This document shows positions 1 to 8,747 of a stretch of DNA of 64,000 bases, piece by piece. The notes below the pieces were generated by a model. That model saw nothing but the letters and a program-made list of their open reading frames with translations. It had not been told where the DNA came from and ran no database searches. Each line of letters opens with the position of its first letter. Positions within the stretch are counted from its first letter, which is position 1. The stretch is from the NCBI GenBank assembly GCA_009746045.1, contig RPFO01000715.1, forward strand, positions 657,953 to 721,952, read 5' to 3'. Source of the stretch: Mesostigma viride. Lineage: Eukaryota > Streptophyta > Mesostigmatophyceae > Mesostigmatales > Mesostigmataceae. The position numbers and the translations under genes are program-made.

Positions 1-296
1 GCCTTTGTGCCACACCAGCGGCCAAGTGGCAGGCCTGGTTGCTGCCGCGTGTGTTGTCCCCACGCCACACGCCACACAAGCGCGCCCACAGACGGCGAAC
101 AAACAATGCCGAGCGGACCGTCGACTGGCAACGCGTGTGGGACGTGGCGAGCGCGGCCCGGATCACCTCCGCATGAACTTGGAAAGCCTGGCGATGGAAG
201 AAAAATAAGGAGCGAGACACACCAGAGGCGCAGATAGCCCATCCTCGGCGGACAGCACATGAGGGACATCGTGACGGCAGCCATATCCATCCTCAC
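1..296 (-). other. NOSIP intron running off the left edge
   Basis: Sequence downstream of the exon-3 donor at 296 on the minus strand. Reading frames stay open by chance, but none continues the conserved NOSIP C-terminus (a Cys pair followed by GGTGFA), so it is read as intron. No independent gene is seen. Confidence 0.5.
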
Positions 297-1493
297 CGCA
301 CAGAGCACGTGGCCGCAAGGGGAGCAGGCGACCAGCTTGCTGACGTTGGTGAAGGTCGTGCGGCATGAGGGGCACTGCAGGCGGTCGGCCACGTCGCCTG
401 CGCGCGCGCCCTCTGCCCCTGGCAGCGTGGAGAATTGGATCGGCACCAGCTGCTTCAGCTTGAGCTTCTCCTTGCCCTCGGGGCAGCTGGTGCACTGCGA
501 GGGGGGGGCCACTTTGTTCTCGGCGCCTGGCGTGAGGGACGGCAGCCAAAAGGCGCGCATGCCACGCACGGCCTCGGCCTCAAACTGGGTCGTCTTCACG
601 CTGCTGGCTCCGCCCTTGGGGTCGCCGTTGCCCACCCTGGGTGAGGGCAGAAGCGGACAGGTCATGTTGCGAGCGGTGGTGTGAGGTGAAGGGGTATTGA
701 GGGCGCACGCCAGCACACTGCATTGGGGCACACTGGAGACCTAGGCAAAAGCATGGGGATGTGCCAGCGCATACCAACCGTGGCGCCAAACAGCTACGCA
801 TCTAGCATCCTGAGTGGGCCACAGGTACAATAGCCACATCGAAAACAGATCAACAACCAACGTAATGCCTAGAGACAATCTTATGTAAGGTAGCACAGCA
901 AAGTTCACATCCAAGTCTACAGTTGGGAGCATCCACAAGACCTTTCGGGCACAGCCACACGTACGATTCTCTCGTGGAGATCGCGCTGTTGTTCAGCCGG
1001 TCAAACTCGGCTAGTTTCCTCGCCTTCTCCTCCTCCTCCCGTTGCGCAGCCTCCTCTTGCTCCTTCTCGAGCTGGGCCTTGTACAGCTTTTCCTGCCTGC
1101 GTCGGAGAAAACAGAAGGATTTGATGCAAACATGTTGTTCTTAAACCTCAAAAGAGATGAGGTAATCATGATGGACTTTTTCTAGCCCCGTCAAACGCAG
1201 CAGAGGACGTTCCAAATTCACGACAAGGAGATAATTGTGCACAGCGCCGTGACCTACCTCGACAAATCCTTCTTCTGGGCTAACAAACATTCAAATATAC
1301 ACTCTTTGCAGAACAAGTGACCCTCCGTGCAGCACATAGGCTGGATGACGGGCTTCAGACAAAGGCAGCAGCAATCGAACGGCTTTACGGAATCCTTTCC
1401 GATCCGCTCGGAGATTGAACCAAAGCCGACCTTTTGGCGTTCATCGTACGAGTAAAAATGGCGATCGTTGGGATTTTTTGAATGTCGAGGCAT
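297..1493 (-). CDS. NOSIP: NOSIP-type U-box/RING E3 ligase homologue, 3' end missing
   Basis: Three exons join in frame: 1493-1258, 1096-965 and 636-297 (708 nt, 236 codons). The boundaries are GT-AG: donors at 1257 and 964, acceptors ending at 1097 and 637, and a further donor GTGAGG at 296. The N-terminus (MPRHSKNPNDR) and the Cys-rich block DCCCLCLKPVI...GHLFCKECI (about residues 40-68) match the split U-box of NOSIP, and the plant form in particular. Exon 2 encodes a charged Glu/Lys/Arg helix. Exon 3 carries the FWLPSLTP signature, a CPEGKEKLKLK segment and the second Cys cluster CPSCRTTFTN...SPCGHVLC. Family members are about 300 aa and end in a GGTGFA motif, which is not present in 1-296, so the last exon lies beyond the left edge. 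In other eukaryotes NOSIP is a nuclear ubiquitin ligase associated with the spliceosome. The start is the only Met that gives the conserved N-terminus. Confidence 0.9.
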
Positions 1494-2164
1494 GACTCAA
1501 CCAAGTGAAAATTAGCCACACAAACGTCGGGTCCAGCACTTAAACAATGGCGAGAAAAGCGCCGGTAAACCTGGGTACTACGGTATGACAGCACCGCGAC
1601 TTAGGCAAACTTATGATACTTTGCCCTCCCCGCAAAATGCATATCCCGCAAAATTACAGATTTTGATCGTGCCGGAAACTTGCTAGCGTGTCTAAAGCCA
1701 AAACTGCCTTCATTTTGCTAATTCACGAGGCTCGCCCGACGTGGGAGGAGGCCTGCTGCTGCAGGCCTTGAGGACGCGAGGTGGTGACCAAACTTTATGC
1801 TTACAGCCTGCCCGGGCGGACGTCGGTGTCCGGCGCGGCAATCGAACACCACCGCCGCGGCCAGCTCTAGGGACCGAAGGGCACCGACAGGATTTCGTGT
1901 ACACAGTCTTTCACGCCTGGGTTCGAGGGTTTCTTCGAGTCTTGAAACCCAACTTAATTAAGGCGTGAACACAACTTAAGGCGTTAAGTTACCATAAATT
2001 AATTAGTCTAGTGTCCCCGTTGGAGGATCACTACTTGATCATGACCGCCACGGCGGGAGCACTGAATTCCACTGAGTGGTGGACGTCTCCGCCGCCCCGG
2101 CCCATGAAGCCGTCAATATCAAGCGGAGACAGCCATCCGTCAATACGTACATGTCATGATGTAG
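1494..2164. other. Upstream flank of NOSIP, no gene recognised
   Basis: This holds the presumed NOSIP 5' UTR and promoter (minus strand) followed by non-coding sequence. A GC-rich patch lies at about 1735-1900. At 2012-2024 there is a CCCCGTTGGAGG motif that resembles the CTCC(C)GTTGGGAG motif found at the ends of several repeats in the window. No protein or RNA gene is supported. Confidence 0.4.
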
Positions 2165-2280
2165 GATTTTTCTAGACTAGAACAGCTTGGAGTTAGCTTA
2201 GTCATTAGATTACGCGGCTTCGCCCACCTCCACCCATCCAGCAAGGAATATGTTCTACATGATCTCCCAACGGAGTCATG
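2165..2280. repeat. Dispersed repeat R1, copy 1
   Basis: The segment runs from TTTTCTAGACTAGA through GCGGCTTCGCCCACCTCCA to ACATGATCTCCCAACGGAGT. It recurs with mismatches at 41180-41290 (same strand) and inverted at about 27925-28010. No coding capacity is seen, and the element class is unknown. Confidence 0.55.
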
Positions 2281-2282
2281 TT

Positions 2283-2345
2283 ATAATATAATTTAATTTA
2301 ATTTAGTTTAATTTAATTTAATTTAATTTAACTAAATTTAATTCA
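2283..2345. repeat. AT-rich (AATTT)n run
   Basis: A degenerate pentamer run of ATTTA/AATTT units, directly after R1. It may be the simple-sequence tail of that repeat. Confidence 0.6.
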
Positions 2346-2375
2346 ATGTACATGTCAGTATCAAGGAGACAACCA

Positions 2376-2474
2376 GCGCATGCCAGAAATCGGGAGAATC
2401 TAGACCATGGTAGCTCGAGCATGCCGTTATCTTGTCCGCGTGTTCGAGTCGTTCAGGATGATGAAGATTAATGG
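2376..2474 (-). mobile_element. 5'-truncated Penelope-like element fragment (3' end only)
   Basis: On the minus strand this matches the 3' terminus of the element at 22399-27390. It starts at ATCAAGGAGACAACCAGCGC and runs through the GTAGCTCGAGC and CGTTATCTTGTCCGCG blocks. It breaks off where the (TTAA)n flank of the next element begins. See also 6849-6897, 28012-28194 and 40768-40999. Confidence 0.6.
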
Positions 2475-2482
2475 TGATTAAT

Positions 2483-3349
2483 TAATTAATTAGACTCGTG
2501 CTCCCGTTGGGGAGTAACGGGGCATTAACCCCGATGGATGGATGGATGGATGGATGGATGGATGGATGGACGGACGGACGGACGGACGGACGGACGGACG
2601 GACGGACGGACGGACGGACGGACGGACGGACGGACGGACGGACGGACGGACGGACGGACGGACGGACGGACGGACGGACGGACGGACGGACGGACGGACG
2701 GACGGACGGACGGACGGACGGACGGACGGACGGACGGACGGACGGACGGACGGACGGACGGACGGACGGACGGACGGACGGACGGACGGACGGACGGACG
2801 GACGGACGGACGGACGGACGGACGGACGGACGGACGGACGGACGGACGGACGGACGGACGGACGGACGGACGGACGGACGGACGGACGGACGGACGGACG
2901 GACGGACGGACGGACGGACGGACGGACGGACGGACGGACGGACGGACGGACGGACGGACGGACGGACGGACGGACGGACGGACGGACGGACGGACGGACG
3001 GACGGACGGACGGACGGACGGACGGACGGACGGACGGACGGACGGACGGACGGACGGACGGACGGACGGACGGACGGACGGACGGACGGACGGACGGACG
3101 GACGGACGGACGGACGGACGGACGGACGGACGGACGGACGGACGGACGGACGGACGGACGGACGGACGGACGGACGGACGGACGGACGGACGGACGGACG
3201 GACGGACGGACGGACGGACGGACGGACGGACGGACGGACGGACGGACGGACGGACGGACGGACGGACGGACGGACGGACGGACGGACGGACGGACGGACG
3301 GATGGATGGATGGATGGATGGATGGATGGATGGATGGATGGACGGATGG

Positions 3350-3385
<36 letters not shown>

Positions 3386-4490
3386 ATGGATGGATGGATG
3401 GATGGATGGATGGATGGATGGATGGATGGATGGATGGATGGATGGATGGATGGATGGATGGATGGATGGATGGATGGATGGATGGATGGATGGATGGATG
3501 GATGGATGGATGGATGGATGGATGGATGGATGGATGGATGGATGGATGGATGGATGGATGGATGGATGGATGGATGGATGGATGGATGGATGGATGGATG
3601 GATGGATGGATGGATGGATGGATGGATGGATGGATGGATGGATGGATGGATGGATGGATGGATGGATGGATGGATGGATGGATGGATGGATGGATGGATG
3701 GATGGATGGATGGATGGATGGATGGATGGATGGATGGATGGATGGATGGATGGATGGATGGATGGATGGATGGATGGATGGATGGATGGATGGATGGATG
3801 GATGGATGGATGGATGGATGGATGGATGGATGGATGGATGGATGGATGGATGGATGGATGGATGGATGGATGGATGGATGGATGGATGGATGGATGGATG
3901 GATGGATGGATGGATGGATGGATGGATGGATGGATGGATGGATGGATGGATGGATGGATGGATGGATGGATGGATGGATGGATGGATGGATGGATGGATG
4001 GATGGATGGATGGATGGATGGATGGATGGATGGATGGATGGATGGATGGATGGATGGATGGATGGATGGATGGATGGATGGATGGATGGATGGATGGATG
4101 GATGGATGGATGGATGGATGGATGGATGGATGGATGGATGGATGGATGGATGGATGGATGGATGGATGGATGGATGGATGGATGGATGGATGGAACCGTG
4201 ATTTGGACGAAGATGATGGACAAGGCCAAGTGGGCCCAGGTCATAGAGGACAACGAGCCCCCCCCTAGCTGTGGGGAAGCACCCGTGGGAGGCACACCAG
4301 CCAGCTCCCCTATAGGGCAGCCTGAGGCTGTCTAGATAGATGTTGTAGTTAGAATGCTGTTAGATATGTCGTAGGTAGCTGATGTAGATAGATTAGACCG
4401 GTAGGACTGTTTGCACCCATCCATCCATCAATCGGGGTTAATGCTCCGTGACGTACTCCCCAACGGGAGCACGAGTCTAATTAATATAAT
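2483..4490. mobile_element. Non-autonomous TIR element expanded by a microsatellite
   Basis: The two ends are inverted copies of about 60 bp. The left end reads TTAATTAGACTCGTGCTCCC, then GTTGGGGAGTA and GCATTAACCCCGAT. The right end is the reverse complement of the same blocks at about 4430-4485. TTAA-rich sequence lies outside both ends. Between them are the 1.66-kb tetranucleotide array, a short stretch at 4196-4335 that could code for about 45 residues, and unremarkable sequence to 4417. The inner edge of the right TIR also carries a short run of CATC, the inverse of the GATG seed at the left. No transposase is present. The superfamily is not assigned. Confidence 0.65.
2534..4194. repeat. 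(GGAC)n then (GGAT)n microsatellite, ~1.66 kb
   Basis: A seed of about nine GATG units at 2534-2570 is followed by (GGAC)n to 3300 and (GGAT)n to 4194. A few GGAC units are mixed in at about 3341-3361. Both strands are free of stops in most frames, which produces spurious ~600-codon reading frames of SIHP/SVRP or DGWM/DGRT repeats. Confidence 0.97.
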
Positions 4491-4541
4491 TAATTAATGG
4501 GTGATCCGATCGATGGGGCAGCATGGGAATATATATCCGGC

Positions 4542-5174
4542 GCCATGATTCGGTCGGTTTTCCCCCACGCGAACATCCGGTCCGAGGATGCGGATGGCGC
4601 TGCCTTCTATTCCCCCAACCACCGGCCTGACATCGTGGTGCTGGACTTTGAGGGGGGTGGCCGGCATCTGCTTATTGACGTTTCGGTGGCGCGGCCCTTG
4701 GCTCTTAGCCACGTGGCTGGGGCCTCCCTCACGGCAGGTTACACGGCGGACCGGGCGGAGCGGGCCAAGCTCCTGGCCTACGGCGACGTCGGGCACCATC
4801 GTGTGGTGCCCTTTGTCCTGGAGGAGTTTGGGGCCATGGGGCCCCTGACCTCCGCCTTCTTCAAGGAGTGTTGCCGGCTCCGGGAGGACCGGCTGGACCT
4901 GGAGGGCCAGCGGGCCCCATGGTCGGCGCGGACCTGGACGTCATATTGGCGTCAGCGCTTGTCGGTGGCGCTGACTCGGGCCATGGCGGACATCATGCTC
5001 CGCCGTACGCGGGCTGATTTTGCGGTGCAGCAGGGCTATTAGGTTCCTCCCGTTAGGCGTTTCCATTGGTCTTATCGTAGTATAGAGCTTTGACATGGCT
5101 CTGTATATAGGTTTATAGCTGGGCGTTTGCTTTGGTTTGAGTGATTTCACTCTGCTGTAAGTAATTATATTTTT
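4542..5174 (+). mobile_element. 5'-truncated LINE copy, C-terminal nuclease-like region
   Basis: The copy lies between two identical 14-bp sequences AATATATATCCGGC (4528-4541 and 5175-5188), read as target-site duplications. The in-frame coding part, from about 4545 to 5042, contains NHRPDIVVLDF...HLLIDVSV. This fits the PD...D-x-(S/V) pattern of the PD-(D/E)XK-like domain that follows the RT in some algal and protist non-LTR elements. After that come a YTADRAERAKLLAYG block and VVPFVLEEFGAMGP. The C-terminus is followed by a ~130-bp 3' UTR without a poly(A). The RT itself is absent. It is nearly identical to 5740-6399. Confidence 0.7.
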
Positions 5175-5188
5175 AATATATATCCGGC

Positions 5189-6399
5189 AGCGCCTGACCT
5201 CCTGGACCCCAGCAGCCCTTTGCCCTTCGTCACCGCCATCCAGGAGGCCTATGTTGAGATCCAGCAGGCCTGTTCTCCCGTCCGTGCCGCTCAGGCGGTA
5301 CAGCGCCACCTCTCTCGCGGCACTCCCTCGGTCGCCTCCGTTCAATCTCCCGCCGCATTCCCTGCTCGCGTCATCGATAAACACCAGAAAACCTACGCGG
5401 GTATTCTGCACACGGCTGATTGGATTGCTCTTTTCGCGGACCTCAACGCCCAGGGACGTGCGTGGCTGTTCTCGCTTTCCTTGCGGAGTGTGGGCTCGGC
5501 GTACCTTCGTGCTCTTCCCATGGCCCCCCATTCGCCTTGGCTCCCAGCCACTACTCGGTGGCGCTCCGGCACCAGCTATTTGCCCCGCAGCCTCTTGTTC
5601 CGGCCGGGCGGCCTTGTGGTAGCTGTGGGCAGCCGCTGGATCCCACGGGGCCGGACTCACTACCTTGCCTGCATGGGGGGCCAACAGAATCAGAATTGGT
5701 ATTTGTATTTGCACACTGTCCTCCTGACGGTGGTGCTCGCCATGATTCGGTCGGTTTTCCCCCACGCGAACATCCGGTCCGAGCCTCCGAGGATGCGGAT
5801 GGCGCTGCCTTCTATTCCCTCAACCACCGGCCTGACATCGTGGTGCTGGACTTTGAGGGGGGTGGCCGGCATCTGCTTATTGACGTTTCGGTGGCGCGGC
5901 CCTTGGCTCTTAGCCACGTGGCTGGGGCCTCCCTCACGGCAGGTTACACGGCGGACCGGGCGGAGCGGGCCAAGCTCCTGGCCTACGGCGACGTCGGGCA
6001 CCATCGTGTGGTGCCCTTTGTCCTGGAGGAGTTTGGGGCCATGGGGCCCCTGCCCTCCGCCTTCTTCAAGGAGTGTTGCCGGCTCCGGGAGGACCGGCTG
6101 GACCTGGAGGGCCAGCGGGCCCCATGGTCGGCGCGGACCTGGACGTCATATTGGCGTCAGCGCTTGTCGGTGGCGCTGACTCGGGCCATGGCTGACATCA
6201 TGCTCCGCCATACGCGGGCTGATTCTGCGGTGCAGCAGGGCTATTAGGTTCCTCCCGTTAGGCGTTTCCATTGGTCTTATCGTAGTATAGAGCTTTGACA
6301 TGGCTCTGTATATAGGTTGTCTCTTTGATAGGTTTATAGCTGGGCGTTTGCATGCTTTGGTTTGAGTGATTTCACTCTGCTGTAAGTAATTATATTTTT
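5189..6399 (+). pseudogene. Second, longer 5'-truncated LINE copy, frameshifted
   Basis: The copy begins with CGCCTGACC after the 14-bp repeat at 5175-5188 and ends at the third copy of that repeat (6400-6413). One frame carries ...DWIALFADLNAQGRAW (about 5405-5465). Near 5530 the frame must shift to reach FALAPSHYSVALRHQL, then a C-x2-C...C finger (CGSCGQPLDPTG...LPC, about 5625-5680) and the HRPDIVVLDF nuclease-like domain, ending at the stop at 6245. A finger followed by a PD-(D/E)XK-like module is the usual post-RT arrangement. Compared with the first copy it has a 6-bp insertion near 5785 and small 3' UTR insertions at about 6320 and 6350. Confidence 0.7.
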
Positions 6400-6413
6400 A
6401 ATATATATCCGGC

Positions 6414-7030
6414 GCGCAAGAATCCAAGACAGAGTCTAGCCAGCGAACCACCACATAGTCAAGGCAGACCTCACTGATCTGCATGCATGTAGGTGCTTCT
6501 ATGGGGTCACCCTCGTGAAACGTAGTTTAAGACCGATCGAAGTGTGCATGCGGGTGTAAATTCATGATCGAGAAAAAAAACTGGCGGGTGCATATTGACT
6601 GCATGGCAGGAGGCATGACATGTACTGAGTCTCTATCAATTACGAGGGCATGAAGCACATGTAGGCCTTGCATGGCTACCTACTGGAACATTGGACGCTG
6701 ATGTGCCCGCCTTCCAAATGCAGATATGTCAGGCTATATAACAGTATTTGATTCCGGGCATTTGCATGTGCTCACTATGGGACACGATACATTGCATGCA
6801 TGCGCATGTACACGCATGTAATGAACTGAGACTATGTACACTCATATGGTCCGGATTTTACAGATTTCTGGGGCCTGCGCTGGTTGTGTCCTTGATATGC
6901 TCGGTGACCCGAACCTAGGTACCATGCAACGAATGGACACGCATGGCAGAAGAGCGAGAACTGTCCGATTGTGAGAAGTGGTTATAACCCATGTGGGTCA
7001 TTACAATAATAACCTTTTGGTGTCAAAAGA
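6414..7030. other. Intergenic, no gene recognised
   Basis: AT-balanced sequence rich in GCATGCATG/ACATGCA words, with no supported reading frame. It contains a short Penelope 3'-end fragment (6849-6897) and leads into the 3' UTR of TRMT11. Confidence 0.4.
6849..6897 (+). mobile_element. Very short Penelope-like 3'-end fragment
   Basis: It matches the last ~50 bp of the element ending at 27390 (GATTTCTGG...CCTGCGCTGGTTGT...TTGATAT), with a few mismatches. It is read as a severely 5'-truncated copy. Confidence 0.45.
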
Positions 7031-7041
7031 ACATCAAGGTG

Positions 7042-7046
7042 TTACA
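7042..7046 (-). terminator. TGTAA polyadenylation-type signal for TRMT11
   Basis: On the minus strand TGTAA lies ~131 nt after the TRMT11 stop codon. A second TGTAA is at 7001-7005. TGTAA is the usual poly(A) signal of chlorophyte algae, so it supports both the gene end and the lineage. Confidence 0.5.
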
Positions 7047-7176
7047 AAATTGATACCACGGTCAAGCTGTTGTTAGTGGCTGTAATGTCGAACCTGCCGT
7101 GCACAAGAACCTCAACGTCCAAAGCTGTGCGCATGACTTTTCAAGTTGGTACAAGTGCCACACCCGGGCCGCTGCC

Positions 7177-8684
7177 TCACATGTTCTTCCCTCGGAACTT
7201 CAGCGCGCGCCCATATCCAGGAACACCCTTTGCCACCGCATCGGTCACTGTCGTTATTGTGGATGCGGCTGCAAACACAGACTCGCGCACCGGCAAGACC
7301 CCCGTCGCGCTTGCCCCGGCGGCTGGCGGTGTGGCCTGCGTCCCCTCGCGCAGCATTTGGCGCCGGAACTCCTCCTTCACCGCCGCTGCAGCGGCCGCAT
7401 CGTCTTCGCCATACTCCTCGCACTTCTCCATAGTGACCAGGCAGCGGCCCCAGCGGGACGCAAGCATCTGTGTGCTGGCAGCCACCAGCCGTAGGCAGCG
7501 GTGCTGCGGCATGGGGGGCAGGCACACCGCCAAGCCCACACCACCCCCGTCGCCATCCCTTTCCCCCTCCTCGTTCGCATCACGCGCCCTTTGGTTGGGA
7601 GAGTCCGAGCGCGGGCCCGGGTGGTGCCGCTTGCCCGCCGGGGGTCCATCCCCCTCCTCCCCTGATTTCCCCCCACCTTCGGCCTCCCTCTCTTCCGCAG
7701 CTGTCGCCGCCCGGCTGGCATCTGCCCCCTCCTGCCCTTGCGGCAGCGCCACGGCGGCGGACACGGGCAGGAAGTATACGAGACGGCCGCCGAGGCGCAG
7801 CCCCCTCGCGGCGGTCTCCAGCAGGTCGAACAGGCACTCCTCCATCAGATAGGGCGCAGTAGAGGGGATGTGGTCGGCGCGCATCTCGGGGGGGATGTGG
7901 TACTCATCGATGTTGGCGCGACCCAGCAGCAGCTTGCGGCCACCAGACTTGCGCCCCGCCGCACGCACGCCATAGGGAGGGTCGCCCACCACTGCGTCAA
8001 ACACGCTACCTGGGGGAGGGGTAAGGCACATGGAAACATGCGCGGGGAGGAGGGGACATGCGAGCGGCAAAAATGAATAGAAAATGGAGTTGCCGTATTT
8101 TTCACCACCCACGAACCAGCACACCCAGGACTGCACTGAGGCAATCATGGTAACCCACAGCCATGCATTTGCCTGCACCATGGCTCCCACCATCCGTCGC
8201 GACAGCCGGCCAGGCCAAAAGCCAACTCTGGCGTGTTGGATTTGCCCTGCACCTACACCGCCGTGTGTGCAAACAAGAGGAAGCGGATGGCTGGAAAGTC
8301 AGGTCATGGCACAGGGACGTGGTCGGTTGGTTGGTCGGTCGGTCGGTCGGTCGGTCGGTCGGTCGGTCGGTCGGTCGGTCGGTCGGTCGGTCGGTCGGTC
8401 GGTCGGTCGGTCGGTCGGTCGGTCGGTCGGTCGGTCGCTTGGTCGGTCGGTCGGTCGGTCGGTCGGTCGGTCGGTCGGTCGGTCGGTCGGTCGGTCGGTC
8501 GGTCGGTCGGTCGGTCGGTCGGTCGGTCGGTCGGTCGGTCGGTCGGTCGGTCGGTCGGTCGGTCGGTCGGTCGGTCGGTCGGTCGGTCGGTCGGTCGGTC
8601 GGTCGGTCGGTCGGTCGGTCGGTCGGTCGGTCGGTCGGTCGGTCGGTCGGTCGGTCGGTTGGTTGGTCGGTCGATGGGTGGGTG

Positions 8685-8747
<63 letters not shown>

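Noticed and set aside
1710-1968. Possible tRNA or small gene in the GC-rich patch
   Set aside because: No cloverleaf or conserved frame could be built.
2490-4335. ~600-codon frames on both strands (SIHP/SVRP and DGWM/DGRT repeats)
   Set aside because: They are translations of a tetranucleotide microsatellite, open in several frames at once.
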